From: Kineococcus rhizosphaerae
Lineage (GTDB): Bacteria; Actinomycetota; Actinomycetes; Actinomycetales; Kineococcaceae
DNA: 64,000 nt
Assembly (NCBI RefSeq): GCF_003002055.1
Contig: NZ_PVZF01000010.1
Location: 124,001-188,000 of the forward strand
Direction: 5' to 3'
Position 1 is the first letter of the stretch. Every line of letters begins with the position of its first letter. Below are positions 43,270 to 51,568 of this stretch, one piece after another. The notes beneath the pieces were generated by a model that ran no database searches, was not told the origin of the DNA, and saw only the letters and a program-made list of their open reading frames with translations. The position numbers and the translations under genes were made by a program.

Positions 43270-44094
43270 ATGAGCGACGACGCCGACAGCGCCTACGCCC
43301 GCGACGGGTACGTCCTGGTCCGCGGCCTGTTCTCCCGCGAGGAGGCGGCCGACTGGTACGCGCACGCGCACCACCTCGGCGCGACCCGGACCGCGGAGTT
43401 CGCCTCCGCGCAGGAGTTCGACCCCACCTCCGAGGACCCGCTGCGCCGCCGGCCGCGACTCCTGCAGCCGCACCTCGGCGACGAACGCAGCCGGCAGTTC
43501 CTGCTCGACCAGCGGCTGCGCCGGGCCCTGGTCCACCTGCTGGGCGAGGAACCCCTGGCCGTGCAGACGATGATCTACTTCAAACCCCCGGGTGCCCGGG
43601 GGCAGGCCCTGCACCAGGACCAGCGCTACCTGCAGGTCTCACCGGGGACGTGCGTGGCGGCGTGGCTGGCCCTGGAGCGGGTGGACCCGGCCAACGGGTG
43701 CCTGCGGGTCGTGCCGGGTTCGCACCGCGTCGGCGTGCTGTGCCCGGTCCCCAGCGACACGACGAGGTCGTTCACGAGCGAGACGGTCCCGGTCCCGGAG
43801 GGCATGTCCGTGGTGGACGTCGTCATGGAACCCGGCGACGTGCTGTTCTTCCACGGCAACCTCATCCACGGGTCGGACCCGAACACGACGGCCGACCGGT
43901 TCCGGACGGTGGTCGTGGGGCACTACGCCACGGGCGGGGCCGAGCGGATCTCCCAGTGGTACCCCGACGTCGTGAGCTTCGCGGGGCAGCCCGCCCCGCT
44001 GGACGCGGTGCCGGCCGGTGGCCCGTGCGGGGAGTTCGTCGACGGGGAGTTCATCGTGACGTCGACGGTGCGCGAGGCGCTGGCCCGGCACTGA
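43270..44094 (+). CDS. Phytanoyl-CoA dioxygenase (PhyH) family protein
   Basis: Fe(II)/2-oxoglutarate oxygenase of 274 residues, double-stranded beta-helix fold. The iron triad is HQD in QALHQDQRY plus a distal His in FFHGNLIHGSDPN, and the Arg of FRTVVVGHY would hold 2-oxoglutarate. It hydroxylates a small molecule; substrate unknown. ATG at 43270 is the only plausible start and faces the AraC gene. A second, unrelated-looking PhyH protein is at 57075. Confidence 0.85.
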   Translation: MSDDADSAYARDGYVLVRGLFSREEAADWYAHAHHLGATRTAEFASAQEFDPTSEDPLRRRPRLLQPHLGDERSRQFLLDQRLRRALVHLLGEEPLAVQTMIYFKPPGARGQALHQDQRYLQVSPGTCVAAWLALERVDPANGCLRVVPGSHRVGVLCPVPSDTTRSFTSETVPVPEGMSVVDVVMEPGDVLFFHGNLIHGSDPNTTADRFRTVVVGHYATGGAERISQWYPDVVSFAGQPAPLDAVPAGGPCGEFVDGEFIVTSTVREALARH

Positions 44095-44120
44095 GCCCCT
44101 CCCGGTGACGCCCCGTCTCG

Positions 44121-44588
44121 TCAGAGACCGAGGTCGCTCAGACCGGGGTGGTCGGCCGGGCGGGGGCCGGGGGCGTCCCAGTGGAACTTCCGTTCGGACT
44201 CCTCGATCGCGACGTCGTTGATGCTCGCGTGGCGGTGGGTCATGAGCCCGTCCCCGTCGAAGCGCCAGTTCTCGTTGCCGTACGCGCGGAACCACCGGCC
44301 GTCGGCGTCGTGGTACTCGTACGCGAAGCGGACGGCGATGACGTCGTCGGTGTGGGCCCAGACCTCCTTGACGAGCCGGTAGTCCAGTTCACGTTCCCAC
44401 TTGCCGGCGAGGAACTCGACGATGGCGGCGCGGCCCTGCAGGAAGGTCGAGCGGTTGCGCCACCAGCTGTCCTCGCTGTAGGCGAGGGAGATGCGCTCGG
44501 GGTCGCGGGAGTTCCAGGCGTCCTCGGCGGCGCGGGCCTTGGCGGCGGCGGAGTCGGCGGTGAACGGCGGCAGGGGCGGACGGGACAC
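44121..44588 (-). CDS. DUF1348/NTF2-like (SnoaL-fold) protein
   Basis: Cytoplasmic protein of 155 residues with the NTF2-like cone: an opening helix ([24 protein letters not shown]; key WNSRDPERI), [22 protein letters not shown], and the strands [18 protein letters not shown]. The DUF1348 family is widespread and poorly studied, possibly a small-molecule-binding or isomerase-like protein. GTG at 44588 has GAAAGGTGA upstream. Two TetR operators lie 26-59 bases upstream, so it is the main target of the regulator encoded upstream. Confidence 0.83.
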   Translation of the reverse strand: MSRPPLPPFTADSAAAKARAAEDAWNSRDPERISLAYSEDSWWRNRSTFLQGRAAIVEFLAGKWERELDYRLVKEVWAHTDDVIAVRFAYEYHDADGRWFRAYGNENWRFDGDGLMTHRHASINDVAIEESERKFHWDAPGPRPADHPGLSDLGL

Positions 44589-44613
44589 GGTGTCACCTTT
44601 CGGAGTTTTTGTT

Positions 44614-44627
44614 GTACCGATTGGTAC
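44614..44627. promoter_or_regulatory. TetR operator site 1
   Basis: Inverted repeat GTACC-GATT-GGTAC, 26 bases upstream of the DUF1348 start. Same pattern as sites at 44632 and 45311. Confidence 0.75.
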
Positions 44628-44631
44628 TAGG

Positions 44632-44647
44632 TGTACTGAAAGGTACA
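44632..44647. promoter_or_regulatory. TetR operator site 2
   Basis: TGTACTGAAAGGTACA, same family as site 1, with one changed base in the left half. The two sites are spaced about 19 bases centre to centre, so two dimers could bind together. Confidence 0.7.
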
Positions 44648-44702
44648 GACGCCGCGCGGGGGTGTCAACGGGAACCCCGGCGGTGCGTCGGGGGACGCGG
44701 GA

Positions 44703-45269
44703 TCAGGACAGCGCGGCGCGCAGGCGGCGTTCCGCGCGGGACGTGGTGCCGACCACCACGGCGTCGTCGTCGAGGGCACGGGCGAGGACCAGACCACCCT
44801 GGATCGTCGCGACCGCGTCCGTCGCCAGATCGGCCGCTTCGCGCTCCGCGATCCCGGCGCGCTGCAGCGTGCCGGCCAGCAACCCCACCCACTCGGAGAA
44901 GTACGTCCGCACCGCCTCGGCGTAGGTCTCCCGCTCCCCGCCCAGAGCCATCACGGCGAACAGGCACACCCGCTGACGGGACAGGAAGTAGTCCTGCACG
45001 GTCCGCGCCATCTCCACCACGGCGGCGTCCGCGTCCTGCGCGGTGCGCAGCGGTTCGAACACCTGCTCCTCGAACCACGCCTGCACCTCGGCCAGCACCG
45101 CCCGCGCCATGTCCGCCTTCCCCTCGGGGAAGAAGTGGTAGAGGCTGCCGCGCCCCATGCCGGTCTCCTGCTGGATGACCGACAGCGACGCACCGTCGAA
45201 ACCCCTGCGGCGGAAGACGCCGGCGAGGGCGCGCACCGCGTCCGAACGGTCGAGGAGGGTCCGCGGCAT
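44703..45269 (-). CDS. TetR-family transcriptional regulator
   Basis: Regulator of 188 residues. DNA-binding helices at about 8-55 (LAGVFRRRGFDGASLSVIQQETGMGRGSLYHFF, key GMGRGSLYHFFPEGK), helical ligand domain after that with a Cys (RVCLFAVMALGG). This is the AcrR/LmrA-like TetR_C branch that often controls detoxification genes. Three matching palindromes flank it, one just upstream of its own start (45311-45326) and two before the next gene, which indicates autorepression and control of the DUF1348 gene. Confidence 0.88.
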   Translation of the reverse strand: MPRTLLDRSDAVRALAGVFRRRGFDGASLSVIQQETGMGRGSLYHFFPEGKADMARAVLAEVQAWFEEQVFEPLRTAQDADAAVVEMARTVQDYFLSRQRVCLFAVMALGGERETYAEAVRTYFSEWVGLLAGTLQRAGIAEREAADLATDAVATIQGGLVLARALDDDAVVVGTTSRAERRLRAALS

Positions 45270-45310
45270 CAGGACTCCTCCTTCGGCAGGTCGTGGCGGT
45301 CGGAACCTGG

Positions 45311-45326
45311 TGTACCGGATGGTACA
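45311..45326. promoter_or_regulatory. TetR operator site 3 (autoregulatory)
   Basis: TGTACCGGATGGTACA, an almost perfect palindrome 41 bases upstream of the regulator start, matching sites 1 and 2. Confidence 0.75.
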
Positions 45327-45360
45327 GGACCGGCTCGGAGACGCGTCCGGTCGGGGGAGT

Positions 45361-46203
45361 TCACGGAACGGTCAGCCGCGCCGCGAGGTGCACCCGCTGC
45401 CCGTCGCGGCTGCGGACGGCACCGGCCCACCCGTCCTCCGTGCGCCGCGCGACGTGCCGGACGCTCGAGGACAGGAACAGCGGCGCCCCGAACTGCACCT
45501 CGTACCGCGCGGAGTCCGGCGCGGGGCCGGCGAGGTCGGCCAGGGCCCGCGAGGCCGTCCACATCCCGTGGGCGATGGCGCGGCCGAACCCGAACGCCCT
45601 GGCCGTCACGGGCGAGAGGTGGACCGGGTTGCGGTCCCCGCTGACCGCGGCGTACCGGCGGCCGGTGTCGGCCGGGACCCGCCACAGCGTCCCCTCCCCC
45701 TCGGGGGCGGGCAGCTTCGGCGCCTCGACGGGTTTGCCGGGCCAGCGCACCCCGCGCGCGAGGTAGCGGCTGCGTCCGGTCCACACGACCTCGCCGGCCG
45801 CGCTGAGTTCGGTGAGCAGGTCGACCGTCGCCCCGCGCCGGTGGGCGTGCATCCCGACGGCCCGCACCGCCAGGTCGAACTCCTCCCCCACCCCGAGCGC
45901 GCGGGACTGGGCGATCTCCTGCCCGAGGTGCAGGACACCCGCGACGGTGAACGGGAACGCCTCGCGGACCATGAGGTCGATCTGGTGCGGAAAACCGACG
46001 ACCTGCGGGAACGGCAGCGGCACGGTGTCGCGCACGGGGAAACCCGTCAGCCGGCAGAACCGCGCGAGCTGGTCGAGGTCGAACCGGACCCCGCGCTGGA
46101 CGACCCGGACGCGCGGGAAGTCCAGCGAACGGGAGGGCCGCGAGACGAGGGCGCGGGCGTAGAGCGCCCCCAGCGAGGGGGCCGACGTGAGGATGCGTTC
46201 CAT
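45361..46203 (-). CDS. MaoC-type (R)-hydratase, HtdX-like
   Basis: Hot-dog fold dehydratase of 280 residues made of two tandem hot-dog units; the second holds the hydratase motif (GDRNPVHLSPVTARAFGFGRAIAHGMW, key GDRNPVH with Asp and His catalytic pair). The first unit is degenerate, as in mycobacterial double-hotdog hydratases. It reversibly hydrates 2-enoyl-CoA/ACP to (R)-3-hydroxyacyl thioester. ATG at 46203 shares a base with the FabG stop. Gene order thiolase, FabG, MaoC on one strand mirrors fadA2-fabG4-htdX of Mycobacterium. Confidence 0.86.
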   Translation of the reverse strand: MERILTSAPSLGALYARALVSRPSRSLDFPRVRVVQRGVRFDLDQLARFCRLTGFPVRDTVPLPFPQVVGFPHQIDLMVREAFPFTVAGVLHLGQEIAQSRALGVGEEFDLAVRAVGMHAHRRGATVDLLTELSAAGEVVWTGRSRYLARGVRWPGKPVEAPKLPAPEGEGTLWRVPADTGRRYAAVSGDRNPVHLSPVTARAFGFGRAIAHGMWTASRALADLAGPAPDSARYEVQFGAPLFLSSSVRHVARRTEDGWAGAVRSRDGQRVHLAARLTVP

Positions 46204-47516
46204 CAGGCCCCCAGGAGGTTCTGGCCGCAGACCCGCAGCACCTGGCCGTCGATCCCGGCGGCGTCGGGCTGGGCGAGCCAGCCGATGGCCTCGGCGACGT
46301 CGATCGGCAGGCCGCCCTGCTGCAGGCTCGACGTCCGCCGCCCGAGTTCGCGCGGGATCGGCGGCATGGCCGCGGTCATGGGGGTCTCGATGAACCCGGG
46401 GGCGACGGCGTTGACCGCGAGACCGCGTTCCGCCAGGGGCCCGGCCAGCGCCTCGACGAGCCCGACGAGCCCGGCCTTGCTGGTCGCGTAGTTCGTCTGC
46501 CCCTTGGCCCCCGCCAGCCCGTTGATGGAGGACAGGCACACGAACCGGGCTCCCGGGGCCAGCGCGCCGTCGTGCTCGAGCAGGGCCGTGGTGAGCCGGA
46601 CCGGGGCGCCGAGGTTCACGGCCAGCACCGAGCTCCAGGCCGCGGCGTCGAGGTTCACGAAGGACCGGTCCCGGGTGATCCCGGCGTTGTGCACGACGAC
46701 GTCGGCACCGCCGAACCGGTCGGCGAGGTGGGTGGCCAGCGCCGCCGGTGCGTCGGCGGCGGTGACGTCCAGGTGCAGCGTGGACCCCGCCACGGAGTTC
46801 GCGACGGCGGCCAGCTTCTCCCCCGCCGCGGCGACGTCGACGCACACGACGTGGTGCCCGGACCGGGCGAGGACCTGGGCCGTGGCGGCCCCGATGCCCT
46901 GCGCCGCACCGGTGACGACGGCGACGGGCCGGTCCCGGCGCACCACGGGCACCCCCGGGCCGACGACGAGCGGCTGCCCGTCGACGAACGCCGAGCGGGC
47001 CGAGCAGAAGAACTCCACGGCGCTGCGCAGCGCGGTGCCGGCCCCTTCCGCGACGCGCAGCAGGTTCACCGTCGTGCCACCGCGAGCCTCCTTGCCCAGG
47101 CTCCGCACGAAACCCTCCAGCCCCTGCTGGACGGCCCGGGCCTCGGGGTCGGTCAGGGTCGCCGGGACGGCGGACAGGACGAGCACCCGGCCGGTCGTGC
47201 GCCGGAAGAGCGGCGCGAGGGTCAGCAGCTCGTCGAGGTCCGCGACCGTGCGCAGGCCCGTCGCGTCGACGACGAGCGCGGCCAGCGGTTCCTCCCCGCG
47301 CGCGATCCGGACCCCGGCGTTGCGCAGCCACAGGGTGGTCTCGTCGACCCGCGACGCCCCGGGCAGCCCGACGACGGCGGCGGGGCCGTCGAGCAGGCCC
47401 TGGCCGGGGACGGACCGGCGCAACCTCGGCGGTCTGGGCAGCCCGGTCCTGGCGGCCAGCAGCTTGCCGGGGCCGGTGCGCACGAAGCTCCCGTACGGGT
47501 CCGACATCGCGCTCAT
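46203..47516 (-). CDS. High-molecular-weight 3-ketoacyl reductase, FabG4-like
   Basis: Two-domain SDR of 437 residues. The N-terminal domain (about 1-195) is a degenerate flavodoxin-like fold; the C-terminal domain is a true SDR with PVAVVTGAAQGIGAATA, NAGITRD, the catalytic Ser in SSINGLAG and YATSK. This architecture is typical of FabG4 (Rv0242c), an NADH-dependent 3-ketoacyl-CoA reductase. ATG at 47516 shares a base with the thiolase stop (TGATG); ATG 47507 is an alternative. Works between the thiolase and the hydratase, in short-chain elongation or in degradation. Confidence 0.88.
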   Translation of the reverse strand: MSAMSDPYGSFVRTGPGKLLAARTGLPRPPRLRRSVPGQGLLDGPAAVVGLPGASRVDETTLWLRNAGVRIARGEEPLAALVVDATGLRTVADLDELLTLAPLFRRTTGRVLVLSAVPATLTDPEARAVQQGLEGFVRSLGKEARGGTTVNLLRVAEGAGTALRSAVEFFCSARSAFVDGQPLVVGPGVPVVRRDRPVAVVTGAAQGIGAATAQVLARSGHHVVCVDVAAAGEKLAAVANSVAGSTLHLDVTAADAPAALATHLADRFGGADVVVHNAGITRDRSFVNLDAAAWSSVLAVNLGAPVRLTTALLEHDGALAPGARFVCLSSINGLAGAKGQTNYATSKAGLVGLVEALAGPLAERGLAVNAVAPGFIETPMTAAMPPIPRELGRRTSSLQQGGLPIDVAEAIGWLAQPDAAGIDGQVLRVCGQNLLGA

Positions 47517-48757
47517 CACGCCTCCACGATCGCGACGATGCCCTGCCCGCCGGCGGCGCAGACGGAGATCAGCGCCCGGCCGCCCCCGCGTTCGTGCAGG
47601 AGCTTGGCCGTGGTGGCCAGCAGCCGGGCCCCGGTCGCGGCGAACGGGTGCCCCGTCGCCAGCGAGGAGCCCGTGACGTTGAGCCGGTCGGAGGGGACCG
47701 TGCCGAGCCCGTCGGCCTCCCAGGCCGCCAGGGTCGCCAGCACCGTCGAGGCGAACGCCTCGTGCACCTCGACGAGGTCGAAGTCCGCGAGGCTCAGCCC
47801 GTGGCGCTGCAGCAGCCGCGGCGCGGCGACGACGGGCGCGGTGAGCAGCCCCGCCCCGTGGACGTGGTCGACGGCGGCGGTCTCGGCGTCGACGAGGTGG
47901 GCCAGGACGGGCAGCCGGCGGGCGGCGGCCCACTCGTCGGAGGCGAGCAGGACGACGGCCGCCCCGTCGGTCAGGGGGGTGGAGTTCCCGGCCGTCATGG
48001 TCGCCTCACCGGGCAGGTCGCGGCCGAACACGGGTTCCAGCGCGGCCAGCTTCTCCAGGGTCGTGTCCGGGCGCAGGACGTCGTCGCGGCGCACGCCGAG
48101 GTAGGGGGTGAGCAGGTCGTCGAAGAAACCCCGCTCGTAGGCGGCGGCCAGCTTCTGGTGGCTGGCCAGGGCGAGCTCGTCCTGCGCCCGGCGGGTGACG
48201 GAGAACTCCAGGGCCGTGCGGGCGGCGTGCTCGCCCATGGACAACCCGGTGCGGGCCTCGGCGTTGCGCGGCGGGACGGGCCGGAGCTGACCGGGGCGCA
48301 GCCTGGCCAGCGCCGCCAGCCGGGCGCCCGGCGTCCGGGCGCGGGACAGGTCCAGCAGGACCCGGCGCAGCCCGTCGTCGACGGCCAGCGGCGCGTCGCT
48401 GGCGGAGTCGGTCCCGCCGGCGATGCCCGCCTCGACCTGCCCGAGGGCGATCTTGTTGGCGACCAGGACGGCCGTCTCCAGGCCGGTGGCGCAGGCCTGC
48501 TGGACGTCGTAGGCCGGGGTCGCCGGGTCCAGCGCGGTGGAGAGCACCGCCTCCCGGGTGAGGTTCAGGTCTCGGCTGTGCTTGAGCACGGCCCCGGCGA
48601 CGACCTCGCCGAGCCGCTCGCCGGCGAGCCCGTACCGGGCGACGAGCCCGTCGAGCGCGGCGACGAGCAGGTCCTGCGCCGAGGCCTGCGCGTAGCGGCG
48701 CCCGGCCCGGACGAACGGTGTGCGGTTCCCGCCGATGATCGCGGCACGTCTGGACAC
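47516..48757 (-). CDS. Acetyl-CoA acyltransferase (thiolase), FadA2-like
   Basis: Thiolase of 413 residues. The first part has AAIIGGNRTPFVRAGRRY and the nucleophile Cys in DVQQACATGLET; the other signatures are NVTGSSLATGHPFAATG (His) and CAAGGQGIVAIVE (second Cys). All catalytic residues are intact. GTG at 48757 has GAGGGGG upstream. First gene of the thiolase-FabG-MaoC operon, divergent from a TetR gene whose operator is between them. Confidence 0.9.
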   Translation of the reverse strand: MSRRAAIIGGNRTPFVRAGRRYAQASAQDLLVAALDGLVARYGLAGERLGEVVAGAVLKHSRDLNLTREAVLSTALDPATPAYDVQQACATGLETAVLVANKIALGQVEAGIAGGTDSASDAPLAVDDGLRRVLLDLSRARTPGARLAALARLRPGQLRPVPPRNAEARTGLSMGEHAARTALEFSVTRRAQDELALASHQKLAAAYERGFFDDLLTPYLGVRRDDVLRPDTTLEKLAALEPVFGRDLPGEATMTAGNSTPLTDGAAVVLLASDEWAAARRLPVLAHLVDAETAAVDHVHGAGLLTAPVVAAPRLLQRHGLSLADFDLVEVHEAFASTVLATLAAWEADGLGTVPSDRLNVTGSSLATGHPFAATGARLLATTAKLLHERGGGRALISVCAAGGQGIVAIVEA

Positions 48758-48792
48758 GGATCCCCCTCGATGCGATTGCTGCGAAGTTATCA

Positions 48793-48807
48793 GGTACTCG
48801 GGGTACC
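48793..48807. promoter_or_regulatory. Candidate TetR operator between thiolase and TetR genes
   Basis: GGTAC-TCGGG-GTACC is a perfect inverted repeat located in the 81-base gap between the divergent starts. A further GGTACC is at 48825-48830. It is the obvious site for autoregulation and control of the fatty-acid operon, but no independent copy exists in the window. Confidence 0.5.
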
Positions 48808-48838
48808 CGATACCCGTCGTCCGAGGTACCGTCGAACC

Positions 48839-49489
48839 GTGGACGTCATCGAGGACCAACCCGTCGCGGACGGCCGGACCACCCGGTGGGCCGAGCACCG
48901 TCGCCGCCGGCGCGAGGAACTCGTGACGGCCGCCCTGCGCGCGATCACGGCCAAGGGCGCGGGCGTCGGCATGGACGAGGTCGCCGCCGCCGCGGGCACC
49001 AGCAAGACCGTCCTCTACCGGCACTTCACCGACAAGGAAGACCTCTACCTCGCCGTCGCCGAGCGGGTGAACTCCCGGATCCTGCGCGAGCTCGGGCAGG
49101 CGTCGCGCACCGCCGGCGGGCCCCGCGAGGCCCTGGCCGCGATCATCGGTGCCTACGTCCACCTCGTGGAGGCCGATCCCGAGGTGTACCGGTTCGTCGT
49201 GCAGCACCCCTTCCTCGAACGTCCGCTGAGCAGCGACCCCGTGCAGCGCATCTCGGCCACCGTGGCCGACGAGACGGCCCGCACCATCACCGCGCAGCTG
49301 CGGGTGGGCGGGGCCCGGGACTCCTCGGCCGACCCGCTCGCCCACGGCCTCATCGCGATGATCCGCACGGCGGCCGACCGGTGGATCTCCAGCCCGGACC
49401 GCGTGCCGGCCGACACCCTCGTCCACGACCTGACCCAACTCGCCTGGGGCGGCCTCGCGGCCGTCCTCGCCCCGGAGGAGACCCCGTGA
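48839..49489 (+). CDS. TetR-family regulator of the fatty-acid module
   Basis: 216-residue regulator, helix-turn-helix at about 30-75 (VGMDEVAAAAGTSKTVLYRHFTDKEDLYLAVAE, key GTSKTVLYRHF) and a C-terminal ligand domain with VQHPFLERP. It precedes the acyl-CoA dehydrogenase with a 4-base overlap and is divergent from the thiolase operon, so an acyl-CoA ligand is likely. GTG at 48839 is the start; an upstream frame exists but runs through the operator. Confidence 0.87.
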   Translation: MDVIEDQPVADGRTTRWAEHRRRRREELVTAALRAITAKGAGVGMDEVAAAAGTSKTVLYRHFTDKEDLYLAVAERVNSRILRELGQASRTAGGPREALAAIIGAYVHLVEADPEVYRFVVQHPFLERPLSSDPVQRISATVADETARTITAQLRVGGARDSSADPLAHGLIAMIRTAADRWISSPDRVPADTLVHDLTQLAWGGLAAVLAPEETP

Positions 49490-51453
49490 CCACCACCGAC
49501 GTCCGCCCGGAACTCCCCGCCGAGACCCCCTCGGACGCACCGCCGGACACTCCGCTGGACGTCGAGGTCCTGCGCCGCCTGCTCGACGGCCGGTTCGCCG
49601 ACCTCAAGGAGCAGTTCCGCGCCCAGGCCCCCCTGTCCCTGTTCACCCCGACCGACGACCTGTCGACCCGCGAGCACCGCGACCTCACGCGGTCCCGGCT
49701 GCGCGAGCTCGCGGCGTGGGGCGGGCACGAACGCGGTTTCGCCTCCCGCTGGGGCGGCGGCGACTCCCCGGGCGGGCAGGTCGCCCAGTTCGAGATGCTC
49801 GGTTTCGGCGACGCCTCGCTGATGATCAAGTCGGGCGTGCAGTGGGGGTTGTTCGGCGGGGCCGTGCAGGCCCTGGGCACCGAACGCCACCACGCCGAGC
49901 TCCTCGGCCCGCTGCTGCGCCTGGAACTCGTCGGCTGCTTCGGGATGACCGAGACGGGGCACGGGTCCGACGTCTCCTCCATCGGGACGACCGCGACCTA
50001 CGACCCGCAGACGCAGGAGTTCGTGGTCCACACCCCGGACCCGAGCTGCCGCAAGGACTACATCGGCGGCGCGGCCGAGGACGCCGACGTCGCCGTCGTG
50101 TTCGCCCAGCTCGTCACGGGCGGCGAGGTGCGCGGCGTCCACGCGTTCGTCGTGCCGCTGCGCCGCGACGGGCAGAACCTGCCGGGCGTCTGGCGCGGCG
50201 ACGACGGCCGCAAGATGGGCCTGAACGGCCTCGACAACGGGCGGCTGGGTTTCGACCACGTCCGCGTCCCGCGCACCGCCCTGCTGAACCGGTACGCCGA
50301 CGTGGCCGAGGACGGCACGTACTCCTCCCCCATCGCGAGCGCGAACTCGCGGTTCTTCACGATGCTCGGCGCGCTCGTCAAGGGCCGCGTCAGCGTGTCC
50401 GGTGGCGCCCTGTCGCAGACGAAGGTCGCCCTCGAGATCGCCCTGCGCTACGGCGCGCGGCGCACGCAGTTCAAGCGCCCGGACGGCGGGGGCGAGGTCG
50501 TCGTCCTGGACTACCTCGCCCACCAGCGCCGGCTGCTCGTCCCGCTGGCGACGACGTACGCGCTCTCGTTCGCCCAGGACGAGCTGATGGGCGAGATGGA
50601 CGAGCTGCTGAAGGTCCAGCTCGCCGGCGAGGAGCCGGAGCCCACCCGGCAGCGGGCGTTCGAGACCCACGCCGCGGCGCTGAAGGTCGCCTCGACCTGG
50701 CACGCGACGCGGACCATCCAGACGTGCCGCGAGGCGTGCGGGGGCAACGGGTTCCTCGCCGACTCCCGGCTGCCGCAGCTGAAGGCCGACACGGACGTGT
50801 TCACGACGTTCGAGGGCGACAACACGGTCCTGCTGCAGCTGGTCGCCAAGGGTCTGCTGACGAGCTACGCGCAGCAGTTCTCCGACATGGACACCCTGGG
50901 CATGGCGCGGTTCGCCGCGCGCGACGCCGTCGTCACGTTCGCGGGGCGCAGCCCGGCCCGGTCGCTGGTCGCCGACGTCGTGGAGGCCGGCCGGGTGCCC
51001 GACGACCTGCACGACCGCGCCTGGCAGCTGCGGATGCTCGCCGACCGCGAGCGCCACGTCACCGAGTCCCTGGCGAAGCGGATGCGCAAGGCCCGCCAGC
51101 GGCCGGAGGCGGAACGGTTCGCGGCGATCGACGACCTGCAGGACCACCTCCTGCTGGCCGGGCGCGCGCACACGGACCGGATCGTCGCGGAGGCCTTCGC
51201 GGCGGCCATCGCCCGCTGCCCCGACCCGGCCGTGGCGGCGCTGCTGTCGGACGTGTGCGACCTGCACGTCCTGGCGCTGCTGGAGGCCGAGAAGGGCTGG
51301 TTCCTGGAGCACCGGCGGATGACGACGCTGCGGGCCAAGGCCATCACGAGCGCCGTCAACGCCCTGTGCCGCAAGCTGCGGCCGCGGACCGGGGAGCTGC
51401 TGGCCGGTTTCGGGACGCCGCGCGCGTGGCTGGGGTCCACCCTGGTCGGCTGA
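49486..51453 (+). CDS. Acyl-CoA dehydrogenase/oxidase
   Basis: Flavoprotein of 655 residues with the long acyl-CoA-oxidase layout: helical N domain, central beta domain with GCFGMTETGHGSDVSSIGT and KMGLNGLDNGRLGFDHVRVPRTALL (key GLDNGRLGFDHVRVP), C-terminal helices with HATRTIQTCREACGGNGFL and TFEGDNTVLLQ, where the catalytic Glu of oxidases sits in the EGDN segment. It fits the first oxidation of an acyl-CoA; FadE5 has a similar length (611). GTG at 49486 with GGAGGA upstream, overlapping the TetR stop. Confidence 0.9.
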   Translation: MTTTDVRPELPAETPSDAPPDTPLDVEVLRRLLDGRFADLKEQFRAQAPLSLFTPTDDLSTREHRDLTRSRLRELAAWGGHERGFASRWGGGDSPGGQVAQFEMLGFGDASLMIKSGVQWGLFGGAVQALGTERHHAELLGPLLRLELVGCFGMTETGHGSDVSSIGTTATYDPQTQEFVVHTPDPSCRKDYIGGAAEDADVAVVFAQLVTGGEVRGVHAFVVPLRRDGQNLPGVWRGDDGRKMGLNGLDNGRLGFDHVRVPRTALLNRYADVAEDGTYSSPIASANSRFFTMLGALVKGRVSVSGGALSQTKVALEIALRYGARRTQFKRPDGGGEVVVLDYLAHQRRLLVPLATTYALSFAQDELMGEMDELLKVQLAGEEPEPTRQRAFETHAAALKVASTWHATRTIQTCREACGGNGFLADSRLPQLKADTDVFTTFEGDNTVLLQLVAKGLLTSYAQQFSDMDTLGMARFAARDAVVTFAGRSPARSLVADVVEAGRVPDDLHDRAWQLRMLADRERHVTESLAKRMRKARQRPEAERFAAIDDLQDHLLLAGRAHTDRIVAEAFAAAIARCPDPAVAALLSDVCDLHVLALLEAEKGWFLEHRRMTTLRAKAITSAVNALCRKLRPRTGELLAGFGTPRAWLGSTLVG

Positions 51454-51568
51454 GGCCGTCCCGGCGCCGGGTTCCGGGACCGGTTCCTGCGAACGCGTCC
51501 CGCCCGCGGGCGGCACGTGGGAACGTGGGACCACGGAGGACGGTCCTCCTTCCCGGGAGGTGCTGGCT

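Noticed and set aside
43200-43271. Extended AraC start at ATG 43271
   Set aside because: It would overlap the divergent PhyH start by 2 bases and leave no promoter space; GTG 43199 is preferred.
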